This document shows, in pieces, positions 37,345-46,452 of a stretch of 64,000 nucleotides of DNA. Each line of letters begins with the position of its first letter. The stretch's first letter is position 1. A model generated the notes under the pieces. The model saw only the letters and a list, made by a program, of their open reading frames with translations, had not been told where the DNA came from and made no database searches. The DNA is taken from contig NZ_JASDDK010000001.1 in the NCBI RefSeq assembly GCF_030407435.1, forward strand, positions 496,001 to 560,000. The letters run 5' to 3'. The translations under genes and the position numbers were made by a program. Source of the stretch: Winogradskyella bathintestinalis. GTDB taxonomy: Bacteria > Bacteroidota > Bacteroidia > Flavobacteriales > Flavobacteriaceae.

Positions 37345-38237
37345 AATAATTTTGTTTTCAACCCAATAGACCACGTAATGTCAAATACTGCTTTTGGGTC
37401 TAGAATTTTTAATCCGATTTTATTATTAAAACTATTAGAAAGTCCTGTGCACGGTTCTATAGCAACTGTGTTTTTTTTGAGTGGAGTATAAACTTGAAGA
37501 AAACCATTAGGTTCTGACGAGGCTAAATGAAGTTTATATTTAGGGGTTTCAAAAACTACAGTATTGCCATTTATTTGCCAGCAATCATCTAAGATTTTCT
37601 GCTTTAAGTTCAAACTTTTAACTGGATTTATCTCTAATAGACCCATACCTATATTACGTTCTCCAATATTCAATTTTAAATTACTATCAAATTTTAAAAC
37701 GCTTTTGTTGAGATTATGACTTAGAAAATAAGGATGCCAGCCTATGGTAAAAGGAAAAGCGATTTCAGATGTATTCTCAACCAAAATATTAAAATCTAAA
37801 CCTTCTTTGGTAAAAGTGTATTTTAACTGCATACGGAATGGAAAAGGAAATCCAGTTTCTGGCCGATTGTATTCATACTCCAATATTATCTGCGCACTAT
37901 GCTTATCAGCAGATTTTGCTTTAATTAAAAACGTCTTATTATAGACCAAACCATGCAACGCATTATGTTCTTCTTTGTTATTAATATCTAGTTGAAAGGT
38001 TTTAGTATTGAATTTATACGACCCATCCTCTATTCTATTTGCGAAAGGAAATAATACAGCAGAAGCAAAAGTATTTTGGTAAGTTAAAGGCTCTAAATCT
38101 GAAATGAGTGTTATATTGTTTACAACAAGCTTTTGCAAACTGGCTCCATCGTTGAGATGAAGTTTAGCATAAGTGCCGTACTCTTTATTTTTTATTTCAA
38201 CCTGATTGTTATTTGTATGATGCGTTATTATGTACAC
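37341..38237 (-). CDS. galM: Aldose 1-epimerase (galactose mutarotase)
   Basis: 298 residues. Catalytic and binding residues are visible in HNALHGLVYN, FTIGWHPYF (His) and AIEPCTGLSNSFN (Glu). It interconverts alpha and beta sugar anomers so that beta-galactose released by beta-galactosidase can feed galactokinase. It lies 11 bases after the regulator gene and overlaps galK. A second mutarotase at 56786 is broken, so this is the window's only intact copy. Confidence 0.88.
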   Translation of the reverse strand: MYIITHHTNNNQVEIKNKEYGTYAKLHLNDGASLQKLVVNNITLISDLEPLTYQNTFASAVLFPFANRIEDGSYKFNTKTFQLDINNKEEHNALHGLVYNKTFLIKAKSADKHSAQIILEYEYNRPETGFPFPFRMQLKYTFTKEGLDFNILVENTSEIAFPFTIGWHPYFLSHNLNKSVLKFDSNLKLNIGERNIGMGLLEINPVKSLNLKQKILDDCWQINGNTVVFETPKYKLHLASSEPNGFLQVYTPLKKNTVAIEPCTGLSNSFNNKIGLKILDPKAVFDITWSIGLKTKLL

Positions 38238-38248
38238 TAAGTATAAAT

Positions 38249-39244
38249 TTACAATGAGTTTCTAATGATTAATTGATTTGGGTTCTCAATTTGAAGTTGG
38301 TCCTTAGCAAGTATCATTTCAGCTAATCGTTTCCCCATACCTTCAAAATCGGTTGATATAGTAGTAATACCACCTTCTACAATTTCTTTTAATAACGTTT
38401 CATTATAAGAAATTACGCCAATATCTTGAGCCATGATTAATCCCTGGGTTTTCATTTTTTTTATGAGCCTTAACAAATCTTTATCTTCAGGAATGATATA
38501 CAATTCACCCTCTTGTAGCATTTTGTCTTTAAGATGCTCTACTAAACCATATGATATGTTATGATTTTCGCAAAACGCAATAAATCCATTCTGCATCGCA
38601 TCGGGTTGTTTATCATCAGAAAACACAAGAATTAATTTTTGATATTTTTTAATGCTTTCTAATACGCTTGTCAAGTTGTTAAAAATTGATTTTTCGAAAT
38701 TCTGATAAACCGCAGGGTAATCTTTTAGATCGCTATGTAATTGATCTAGTATATAAACTTTATCTTTTGGTAATTGCCCAATAATTGATTTTGTATTAAT
38801 GAAATTAGCAGGCATAATCACATAATAGTTATAATTCTCTTTGTTATCAGAAATTATTTTTTTAAACGTATTGCGATTAAAGTGATGAAAATAAATATCG
38901 ACCTTAATATTTGAACCTAAATGATCAATAAACGCATTGTAAAGATCTTCCTTAAAAGAGTTGAGTTCATCAAAAAGTAAAAATATATTTTGGGTTACTG
39001 TCACATTTTCACTACTCACATAATATCCTTTTCCGACAATGGATGTGATGATACCTCGATTTTTAAGTTCGTTAAACGCAGTGAGAACAGTATCTCTAGA
39101 AAGCTTATTATCATTTTTTATTTGATTGATGGAAGGAATCTGGTCGCCTTTTTGAAGTTCTCCTTCACTTATCGCCTTTTCTATAGCATTTATAATTTGC
39201 TTGTATTTAGGAACGCCTATGTGGTTTTTTACATTTATCATCAT
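38249..39244 (-). CDS. GntR-type DNA-binding / LacI-type sensor transcriptional regulator
   Basis: 331 residues from ATG 39244 (ATG 39241 is equally possible). Residues 1-70 are a GntR winged helix: PKYKQIINAIEKAIS, GDQIPSINQI, LSRDTVLTAFNEL, GIITSIVGKGYYV. The rest is a periplasmic-binding-protein-like sugar sensor (IGVISYNETLLKE, ISTDFEGMGKRLAEMI). This is the AraR layout of Bacillus. As first gene of the galactose operon and divergent from a sugar symporter, it probably senses galactose or a related sugar and binds the palindrome at 39266. Confidence 0.9.
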   Translation of the reverse strand: MMINVKNHIGVPKYKQIINAIEKAISEGELQKGDQIPSINQIKNDNKLSRDTVLTAFNELKNRGIITSIVGKGYYVSSENVTVTQNIFLLFDELNSFKEDLYNAFIDHLGSNIKVDIYFHHFNRNTFKKIISDNKENYNYYVIMPANFINTKSIIGQLPKDKVYILDQLHSDLKDYPAVYQNFEKSIFNNLTSVLESIKKYQKLILVFSDDKQPDAMQNGFIAFCENHNISYGLVEHLKDKMLQEGELYIIPEDKDLLRLIKKMKTQGLIMAQDIGVISYNETLLKEIVEGGITTISTDFEGMGKRLAEMILAKDQLQIENPNQLIIRNSL

Positions 39245-39246
39245 AA

Positions 39247-39254
39247 CAAATATA
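39247..39254 (-). promoter_or_regulatory. Candidate -7 box for the gal operon
   Basis: Read on the minus strand this is TATATTTG, a match to TAnnTTTG. It lies only two or three bases before the regulator's ATG, so transcription from it would start at or inside the first codons. Confidence 0.35.
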
Positions 39255-39265
39255 ATCAAAAAACA

Positions 39266-39283
39266 TACTAGTTCGTACTAGTA
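39266..39283. promoter_or_regulatory. Palindromic operator between gal operon and symporter gene
   Basis: TACTAGT-TCGT-ACTAGTA is a perfect seven-base inverted repeat with a four-base spacer. GntR-family dimers bind this kind of site. It lies 11 bases upstream of the candidate gal-operon -7 box, where it would block polymerase, and about 44 bases upstream of the symporter's -7 box, so one site may control both directions. Confidence 0.7.
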
Positions 39284-39327
39284 TTTAAAAATCAATCTAG
39301 AATCGGTAAATAAAGCAATTTATTATA

Positions 39328-39335
39328 TATATTTG
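39328..39335 (+). promoter_or_regulatory. Candidate -7 box for the sodium/sugar symporter
   Basis: TATATTTG fits TAnnTTTG, 37 bases before the symporter ATG. No TTG at the usual -33 spacing is seen. Confidence 0.4.
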
Positions 39336-39372
39336 AGTTCAAAAAACAACCATTTAATACCATTTCATTATT

Positions 39373-41001
39373 ATGACAGCAGGTTTCCAAATGTTAGATT
39401 ATATCGTTTTTATAGCCTATGCCGCCTTAATCTTAGGCGTTGGACTTTGGGTTTCAAGAGACAAAAAAGGGCATCAGAAAAATGCAGAGGATTACTTTTT
39501 AGCCAGCAAATCTTTGCCGTGGTGGGCAATCGGCGCATCATTAATAGCTGCAAATATTTCAGCCGAGCAATTTATTGGCATGTCTGGCTCTGGTTTTGCA
39601 CTTGGTATTGCTATAGCTTCATATGAGTGGATGGCTGCTTTAACCCTTATTATTGTTGGGAAGTATTTTTTACCCATATTTATAGAAAAAGGTCTATATA
39701 CCATTCCTGAATTTGTTGAAAAAAGATATTCCACAAACCTTAAATCTATTCTCGCTGTATTTTGGTTAGGCTTGTATATTTTCGTTAACCTGGCGTCCGT
39801 GCTTTATCTCGGAGGGCTAGCTATAGAAACGATTATGGGGATTGATATGATATACGCTATCATTGGTTTAGCCCTATTTGCTGCTGCATACTCTTTATAT
39901 GGCGGCTTATCTGCAGTAGCTTGGACAGACGTTATCCAAGTCGTTTTCTTAGTACTTGGCGGATTAGTTACCACCTACTTAGCCCTAAACACAGTATCTA
40001 GTGGAGAAGGTGTTATAGCTGGTTTCACAAAAGTTTGGGACGCTGCACCCGATAAATTTCATATGATACTCGACGAAACGAATGACAATTTCGTCAACCT
40101 TCCTGGTATTTGGGTTTTAGTTGGTGGTTTATGGGTTGCTAATTTATATTACTGGGGCTTCAATCAGTATATTATACAGCGTACTTTAGCTGCAAAATCG
40201 CTTAAGGAATCTCAAAAGGGAATTCTACTCGCTGCTTTTCTAAAGCTTGTAATTCCTTTAATTGTTGTTGTGCCTGGCATCGCAGCTTATGTGATGGTTA
40301 ACGACCCAGCAATTATAACTAATTTAGGTGAAGCTGGCATGCTAAATTTACCAACTACTGAACAAGCTGACAAAGCTTATCCATGGTTACTCCAATTTTT
40401 ACCTGTAGGTCTTAAGGGTATTGCTTTTGCCGCTTTGGCAGCAGCAGTAGTGTCCTCTCTAGCTTCTATGGTAAACTCAACGTCTACAATTTTCACCATG
40501 GACATTTACAAACAGTACATAAATAAAACAGCGTCAGATAAAACAACCGTTAATATCGGTCGTATTTCTGGTGCCGTAGCTTTATTAATTGCCGTTATAG
40601 TCGCGCCGTTATTAGGTGGCATTGATCAGGCTTTTCAATTTATTCAAGAATACACAGGAATTGTAAGTCCGGGAATATTAGCCGTATTTTTATTAGGTTT
40701 ATTTTGGAAGAAAACTACAAATAATGCCGCTATCTGGGGAGCTATTTTATCGATTCCGGTTGCCTTGATTCTAAAATTTGCTCCAATTCCTGTTTTTGAA
40801 CCTTGGATGCATCAAATGGGCATTACCGCATTAGTTACCATGTCCATAATTATTGTATTAAGCTATCTTCAAAACAAAGGTGCCGATGACGAGAAAGGTA
40901 TAGAAATTTCTAAAAACCTATTTAAAACATCCCCATTATTTAATATTGGATCTATGGTTATTTGCTTGCTTCTAACGGTTTTATATGCCTTATTCTGGTA
41001 A
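39373..41001 (+). CDS. Sodium/galactose-type symporter (SSS family, vSGLT-like)
   Basis: 542 residues with about 14 membrane helices. Segments such as GVGLWVSRDKKG, EDYFLASKSLPWWAIGASL, ANISAEQFIGMSGSG and GFNQYIIQRTLAAKS closely resemble the Vibrio vSGLT galactose symporter, including its sugar- and sodium-binding helices. It would import galactose or glucose with Na+ across the inner membrane. It diverges from the galactose operon and shares the palindromic operator. A hairpin terminator follows at 41077. Confidence 0.92.
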   Translation: MTAGFQMLDYIVFIAYAALILGVGLWVSRDKKGHQKNAEDYFLASKSLPWWAIGASLIAANISAEQFIGMSGSGFALGIAIASYEWMAALTLIIVGKYFLPIFIEKGLYTIPEFVEKRYSTNLKSILAVFWLGLYIFVNLASVLYLGGLAIETIMGIDMIYAIIGLALFAAAYSLYGGLSAVAWTDVIQVVFLVLGGLVTTYLALNTVSSGEGVIAGFTKVWDAAPDKFHMILDETNDNFVNLPGIWVLVGGLWVANLYYWGFNQYIIQRTLAAKSLKESQKGILLAAFLKLVIPLIVVVPGIAAYVMVNDPAIITNLGEAGMLNLPTTEQADKAYPWLLQFLPVGLKGIAFAALAAAVVSSLASMVNSTSTIFTMDIYKQYINKTASDKTTVNIGRISGAVALLIAVIVAPLLGGIDQAFQFIQEYTGIVSPGILAVFLLGLFWKKTTNNAAIWGAILSIPVALILKFAPIPVFEPWMHQMGITALVTMSIIIVLSYLQNKGADDEKGIEISKNLFKTSPLFNIGSMVICLLLTVLYALFW

Positions 41002-41076
41002 TACTCATAATGCTATTTAAGGAATAAAAACGTTGAACTGACGCGCAAAGAATACAGTCTTAAATTTTAGAATAAA

Positions 41077-41113
41077 AAAAGCACCTAGAACGCATGACGC
41101 GCTAGGTGCTTTT
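41077..41113 (+). terminator. Hairpin terminator after the symporter gene
   Basis: A perfect 12-base-pair stem (AAAAGCACCTAG / CTAGGTGCTTTT) with a 13-base loop. The flanking A and T runs would let it act in both directions. Confidence 0.75.
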
Positions 41114-41127
41114 AGCAACCATTAATT

Positions 41128-41298
41128 CTACTTTTTTAATTTACCTACTATAATTTTATCTATTGCCAATACCGTTTTGCTATTTTCATTTAATGCTTCG
41201 GTATTAATATCTACGACTAGAACTAATCTCTAATCAAATGGATTTTTAATTTTTTCAGCAACATGACTAGAAGGATAGTTACCTTTATTGAAATGAAA
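41128..41298 (-). pseudogene. Decayed reading frame behind susD, interrupted by a stop
   Basis: On the minus strand one frame reads FHFNKGNYPSSHVAEKIKNPFD, a TAG stop at 41232-41230, then RLVLVVDINTEALNENSKTV and AIDKIIVGKLKK to a second stop. The composition is protein-like on both sides of the TAG, so it looks like the tail of a gene that once followed susD. I cannot name the family. The rest of 41002-41536 holds only the terminator at 41077 and the hairpin at 41474. Confidence 0.45.
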
Positions 41299-41473
41299 TT
41301 AAGTCAAGATCAAAGGCCTAAAAATGAGATTTTTTAGATGCGTAATTAATGTAGTATGCTTAAAGTCTAATTACAGTGAAATACATCACATATATGTTTT
41401 ATAAAAGAGATGTTCTTAAGTGGCTAGCAATAATTATTTTTTTTACGATAAAATAAATTGTGTTTACTGCACA

Positions 41474-41512
41474 GAAAAAGGGCTTTCATTCAATTAATGA
41501 CAGCCCCCTTTT
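41474..41512 (-). terminator. Probable terminator after susD
   Basis: On the minus strand AAAAGGGGGCT pairs with AGCCCTTTTT around a loop of about 17 bases, with a two-base bulge, ending in a T run. It lies about 25 bases after the susD stop. Confidence 0.55.
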
Positions 41513-41536
41513 AACTAATTCAAAAAAAAAAATTAA

Positions 41537-43081
41537 CTAATCAATTTGGGAATTTGATTGGATTTCTGACAAAGGAACAGGCAAATAAGCATGAGACTCA
41601 GCATTAAAACCAGTTCTGCCAGCTGCTTGCATGGCTTGATCTAACATTCCCCATCGTCTCAAATCAAAAAACCGTACAGATTCTAATGTGAGCTCCATAG
41701 TTCTCTCATGGATAATTTGATTTTTAACGTCGGCTTGAGAACTTACAGTAATAGGAGGCATAAGACCATGAACGGCTCTAATTTCATTTATAATATTGAT
41801 AGCCTGAGGTGTATCCCCTGTTTCATTTAAGGCTTCAGCATACATTAGTAACACATCGGCGTAACGCATTAAAACAACATTTACCCCTACATAACCACTG
41901 TTCGATACATAATTTGGTAACCATTTTCTAAAATAAGCTGCATTTTCATTTGTGTTTCCGTATGTATCGTTCATTAACACATCCCAAGTACTGCCTTGCA
42001 TTTCATTTGTACTGGTATTATTATAAAACGGATCTCTAAAATAAAGTGAGCCATATAACCTATTATCATACAACCCATTATTTGCAACCATACCTTCGCT
42101 CTTCATTTCATTTACAACGTTCATTGTTGCTGCAAGACCTCCCCATCCTCCTATAGACCAATCGCCTACAAAAGCATGTAACCTAGTAGCATTCCAGGAG
42201 GTAGCATCTCCACTTTTAAATTGAAGTTCAAAAATTGATTCTATATTATTTTCGTTTTCTCCGTTAAATAAACTTGAGAAATCAGACTCTAAATCATAAG
42301 CACCAGCAGATCCATTTATAATTGGCTCAAAGGCTGAAACTGCATTTTGAAAATCTGAAGATTCAGCAGAAGACAGATCACCTGCTTTATACATATACGC
42401 TTTTCCTAAATAAGCCAAAGCAGCACCTTTAGTTGCTCTGCCCGGCTCAGTGTTATCAGCTGTTTGCAACATATCTGCTGCTTCAGTAAAATCGTTAATA
42501 ACAACCTCCCAAGATTCTGGTCTAGAAGCCAATGGCTTGTCTAAGGTTTCATTAGAAATTATTTCGGTTCTTAAAATTATTTTATCATAAAGTGTCAATA
42601 ATTTAAAATGGTAATAAGCTCTTAAAAATGTAGCTTCTCCAATAATTTGACGTTTTTCTGCATCGGAAATCTGATTGGATGTCATTTCCCCTACTTTAGT
42701 AATAACTTGGTTTGAAAAATTCAGTCCTTTATAATTAGTGGTCCATAAAACATCTATAAAGGTATGACCATTAGTATAGCTAAAATTGAATATTGACATC
42801 CAATGCGCATAGTTACTTGCGTCAGGTCCTGGAAGCGCATAGTCGGATTTAAAATATTCTATAACAGGTCTTCCTTCTTGCCAGCCATCCCAAAAATTAC
42901 TTCTTGATTCTAATTCTGAATATGCTGCAACCAAACCCGACTGTGCATCTTCGGCATTTCTCCAAAAATTTTCTGTCGTTAATTGGTCTGGTGATGTTTG
43001 TTCTAAAAATTCATCGTCGGAACATGACGTTATAGTTAGCAATACACTAAAAACTATAATTAGTTTAAATAAGTTTTTCAT
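41537..43081 (-). CDS. SusD/RagB family outer-membrane lipoprotein
   Basis: 514 residues. The lipobox ends at Cys20 (TITSC), and the residues after it (SDDE) fit the S-(D/E)3 surface-export signal described for Flavobacterium lipoproteins. SusD features include EQTSPDQLTTENFW, AYYHFKLLTLYD and the C-terminal ERTMELTLESVRFFDLRRWG. It would cap the SusC barrel and bind the glycan or glycopeptide ligand at the cell surface. It follows susC by 22 bases. Confidence 0.95.
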   Translation of the reverse strand: MKNLFKLIIVFSVLLTITSCSDDEFLEQTSPDQLTTENFWRNAEDAQSGLVAAYSELESRSNFWDGWQEGRPVIEYFKSDYALPGPDASNYAHWMSIFNFSYTNGHTFIDVLWTTNYKGLNFSNQVITKVGEMTSNQISDAEKRQIIGEATFLRAYYHFKLLTLYDKIILRTEIISNETLDKPLASRPESWEVVINDFTEAADMLQTADNTEPGRATKGAALAYLGKAYMYKAGDLSSAESSDFQNAVSAFEPIINGSAGAYDLESDFSSLFNGENENNIESIFELQFKSGDATSWNATRLHAFVGDWSIGGWGGLAATMNVVNEMKSEGMVANNGLYDNRLYGSLYFRDPFYNNTSTNEMQGSTWDVLMNDTYGNTNENAAYFRKWLPNYVSNSGYVGVNVVLMRYADVLLMYAEALNETGDTPQAINIINEIRAVHGLMPPITVSSQADVKNQIIHERTMELTLESVRFFDLRRWGMLDQAMQAAGRTGFNAESHAYLPVPLSEIQSNSQID

Positions 43082-43103
43082 TTTATTGTTTTTTTTATAT
43101 TTC

Positions 43104-46100
43104 TTAAAATGCTAATTGTACTCCAAATATTACAGATTTATATTTTGGATATAAGTTAATATCAATACCTCTAGATAAGACACTTCCACCAACTTCAGGA
43201 TCTAAACCGCTATATTTGGTAAACGTAAATAGATTTTGGCCAGTTACATAAAACCTAAGTTTGTCTACTTTTAGAGTCTCGAGAATGTCGGTTGGTAAGG
43301 AATATCCAAGTTGTATCGTTTTTATTCTTAAATAATCGCCATCTTCTAAAAACCGTGTTGACGCTCTATTATTTCTATTAGGATCACCTAAGACTGCTCG
43401 CGGAATACTTGTGTTAGTATTTGTAGGTGTCCAAGCATTCAATGCTTCAGATCTAAAGTTTCTTCCGGTATCTAAACTTAACAATCTAAAATCATTTCCG
43501 TTATATATTTTGTTACCTCCAACACCTTGAAAGAAGACATTTAAATCAAAATTCTTATAATCGAATGATAAATTTAAACTGTATTCATATTTTGGTATTG
43601 CTGTCCCTTGATAGGTTTCATCTTCAGCATCAATTACGCCATCATTATTCTGATCTACAAATCTAATATCTCCAGGCGAAGCGTCTGGTTGTGCACCATG
43701 CGCATCTACCTCAGCTTGAGTTTGAAAAATACCATCTGCAACCGGTAAAAAATAAGCACCAGGCTCATAACCTATTTGGGTTTGGTTTACAAAATGATCA
43801 GATCCAAACAACAACCCTATTCCATATAATTTTTGATTAGGATTACTCAGTTTTGTTACTTCACTATTTACTGTAGTAAAGGTGCCAAAAGCCGAGAAAT
43901 TAAGTTCACCATCTTTATTTACATAGCCTAATTCAAGTTCTAAACCTTTATTTTCAAATTCGCCAACATTTACTATCGGATTATTTACACCACTTGATGG
44001 CGAAACTTCTTTTGTAATCAGTAAATCTGCGGTAGTTGTTTTATAGTAGTTTATAGAACCTTTTAACTTATTGCCCAATGAGGCAAAATCGATTCCAATA
44101 TTTGAAGACGTATTGGTTTCCCATTTTAAATCATCATTCTGTAAATCTCTCGCTATACTACCTAAATATGAAGTTTGTGGGTTTCCAAATACATAACCTC
44201 CAGTGTCTTGGTCTTTACCTTGAGAAATAAGCGCTACATAATCATAATATCCTAAAGCACTATCATTACCAGCCTGACCCCAACTATATCGCAATTTTAA
44301 AAAGTTGAAAACATCTTGGTTTTGCATAAAATCTTCTTCAGTTATCTTCCACCCAAGCGCAAAAGAAGGGAACGTTCCGTAAGTATTGTTTTTTCCAAAT
44401 TTTGAACTTCCATCTCTACGAACACTCGCTTGCAATAAATAGCGATCATTATAAGCATAATTAATCCTTCCAAATTGCGACACTAAAGCATATTCTGCAT
44501 TTGTACCTGACCCGGAATAAGTTCCATCACCAAAAGCATTGAGCGTGTCAAAACTAGGATCTAAAATAATTGCAGGGATTTTATTGCCATCATCATCAAA
44601 CTTATACCCTTCTGCCTGTACATAGTTTTCTTTAAATGGCTCAGAAATTCTCTGATAACCTGCTAATAAACTAATAGAATGTTTGTCTATATCAAATTTA
44701 TAATTCAACGTATATTCTTGGTTTAATCTTCTAAATTCACTATTATATTCAGATACAAAAGCAAACTCGTTTTGAGGATTATCATCAATGTCTCTTACCC
44801 TAAAAGGCGGATGAAATGCATAGGTATAACTCGCTCTATTAGCAAGTGAGAAATTTGCATTAGCATTAAGTCCTTCAAGTATTTCATAATTAAAACCTAC
44901 ATTTCCTAAAAAATATTTGAATTTTGTGTAGCCATCGATTATTGCATCTTCACCTACTGGATTACGATGATCTGGCAAATCACCATCTCTATACCCAAAA
45001 CCTGATTCATTAGAAGAATCATAAACTGGAATAAGCGGTGATATAAAATAGGTTTCTCTAAGTGAAAACTTATAATCTTCACGAAACGTTTCACTATAAT
45101 TTAAACTCGTATTAATTTTTAGTTTTCCTTTTGTAATTCCTAAGTTCGCATTTATTCCTTTTTTAGAAAATTTAGACCCTATTAAGACCCCTTTTTCGTC
45201 TGCATAGTTACCTGCTACGCTATAAGTTACATTTTCAGAAGCACCACTTACTCTAACATTCAATACGTTTAATTGACCATCTCTGTGGGTTTCATCAATC
45301 CAATCTGTGTTGATATTAGATGGGTTTTGAATGTATTGAGGCAAACTAGCTCCGGCATTTTCATACATTTGTCTATGTACGGCTAAATAACCATCAGCAT
45401 CTAACAATTTCATTTCTTCTCTTGCTGTGTTAGAACTAAACGAATTTTCAATTTCAATTCTTGTTTTGCCTAGTTTTCCTTTTTTTGTGGTAATTATAAC
45501 AACTCCATTAGCTGCTCTTGTTCCATAAATAGCACCAGAAGCAGCATCTTTTAACACCTCTATAGAGGCAATATCATTTGAATTAATAAAATAAGGATCA
45601 GCTTGTACACCATCCACTATATAAAGTGGTTGATTATTCCCAAAACTTCCAATACCTCTAATAGTAATGTCCGCCGTAGAACCTGGACTTCCTGAAGAAG
45701 CCGTTACTGTAACACCTGCAACTCTACCTTGTAGTGCTTCTACAGAGCTTGTAGTAACTACCTTATTTAAATCTTCTGCTTTTACTGAGCTTATAGCGCC
45801 AGTGACATCACTTTTCTTTTGAGTTCCATAACCTACAATTACAACTTGGTCTAAGTTCTCAGTACTTTCTTCTAATAATACATTGATTGTTGTTTGATTT
45901 TCTACTTTAATTTCTTGGTTTAAAAAACCTAAATAACTAAAGACCAATATAGTTTCCTTACTAGGAGCACTAATAGAATAATTGCCATCCATATCTGTTT
46001 GGACACCAATAGTTGGTTTGTTTTTAACTACAACTGTAGCACCTGGCAGTGGCATTCCGGTATTATCTGTAATAGTTCCGTTGACTACAATGCTCTGAGA

Positions 46101-46199
46101 ATAAGAATGTGTTGTAAATCCAAACGAGACAAGCATAAAAAGCAATAAAAACAGACTGCTATATGACTGTTTTTGATTTTTTGGTTGTTTTTTTTCCAT
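43104..46199 (-). CDS. SusC/RagA family TonB-linked outer-membrane transporter
   Basis: 1031 residues. A signal peptide ends near residue 35 (THSYSQ), then a carboxypeptidase-like beta-sandwich (VNGTITDNTGMPLPGATVVVK), a TonB box region (EESTENLDQVVIVGYGTQKK), a plug with GRVAGVTVTASSG and the SusC-type PLYIVDGVQAD, and a 22-strand barrel ending in an aromatic residue (KSVIFGVQLAF). It imports oligosaccharides or glycopeptides with energy from TonB. Transcribed first in the susC-susD unit, with an operator-like site upstream at 46285. Confidence 0.96.
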   Translation of the reverse strand: MEKKQPKNQKQSYSSLFLLLFMLVSFGFTTHSYSQSIVVNGTITDNTGMPLPGATVVVKNKPTIGVQTDMDGNYSISAPSKETILVFSYLGFLNQEIKVENQTTINVLLEESTENLDQVVIVGYGTQKKSDVTGAISSVKAEDLNKVVTTSSVEALQGRVAGVTVTASSGSPGSTADITIRGIGSFGNNQPLYIVDGVQADPYFINSNDIASIEVLKDAASGAIYGTRAANGVVIITTKKGKLGKTRIEIENSFSSNTAREEMKLLDADGYLAVHRQMYENAGASLPQYIQNPSNINTDWIDETHRDGQLNVLNVRVSGASENVTYSVAGNYADEKGVLIGSKFSKKGINANLGITKGKLKINTSLNYSETFREDYKFSLRETYFISPLIPVYDSSNESGFGYRDGDLPDHRNPVGEDAIIDGYTKFKYFLGNVGFNYEILEGLNANANFSLANRASYTYAFHPPFRVRDIDDNPQNEFAFVSEYNSEFRRLNQEYTLNYKFDIDKHSISLLAGYQRISEPFKENYVQAEGYKFDDDGNKIPAIILDPSFDTLNAFGDGTYSGSGTNAEYALVSQFGRINYAYNDRYLLQASVRRDGSSKFGKNNTYGTFPSFALGWKITEEDFMQNQDVFNFLKLRYSWGQAGNDSALGYYDYVALISQGKDQDTGGYVFGNPQTSYLGSIARDLQNDDLKWETNTSSNIGIDFASLGNKLKGSINYYKTTTADLLITKEVSPSSGVNNPIVNVGEFENKGLELELGYVNKDGELNFSAFGTFTTVNSEVTKLSNPNQKLYGIGLLFGSDHFVNQTQIGYEPGAYFLPVADGIFQTQAEVDAHGAQPDASPGDIRFVDQNNDGVIDAEDETYQGTAIPKYEYSLNLSFDYKNFDLNVFFQGVGGNKIYNGNDFRLLSLDTGRNFRSEALNAWTPTNTNTSIPRAVLGDPNRNNRASTRFLEDGDYLRIKTIQLGYSLPTDILETLKVDKLRFYVTGQNLFTFTKYSGLDPEVGGSVLSRGIDINLYPKYKSVIFGVQLAF

Positions 46200-46249
46200 T
46201 AGATAGTTATTTTGTTAGTTAGACCTTATTAAGGGTTTTATAATATTCT

Positions 46250-46257
46250 CAAATATG
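46250..46257 (-). promoter_or_regulatory. Candidate -7 box for susC-susD
   Basis: Read on the minus strand this is CATATTTG, seven of eight bases of TAnnTTTG, 50 bases before the susC ATG. It lies 27 bases from the operator-like site at 46285, and no -33 TTG is seen, as expected for an activator-dependent promoter. Confidence 0.4.
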
Positions 46258-46284
46258 AAAATATTTTAACATATAACACGGAAA

Positions 46285-46307
46285 ACCACCTTTACTTAAC
46301 CTTTACA
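46285..46307 (-). promoter_or_regulatory. Operator-like site upstream of susC
   Basis: Read towards susC the 23 bases are TGTAAAGGTTAAGTAAAGGTGGT. It contains a direct repeat of TAAAGG with an 11-base period. An almost identical 22-base copy, missing one A, stands in the same orientation before the GH63 operon at 48266. The TPR-LuxR regulator gene lies between the two copies and is the natural candidate to bind them. Confidence 0.7.
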
Positions 46308-46452
46308 GACTTATCAAATCCCCCTATTTTACTGATCAAATTAGTTATTTAACCATAAAATTAAACAATGGTTAATTCGGCAATAACGTTAAAATCACTA
46401 GACGGATTTGTATAAAAAATGAATTTGAAACTTTAAGATATAACGTTGAGAT

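Noticed and set aside
41002..41536. Insertion sequence or transposase remnant in the 535-base gap behind the symporter
   Set aside because: No terminal inverted repeats, target duplication or transposase-like residues; the hairpins are terminators.
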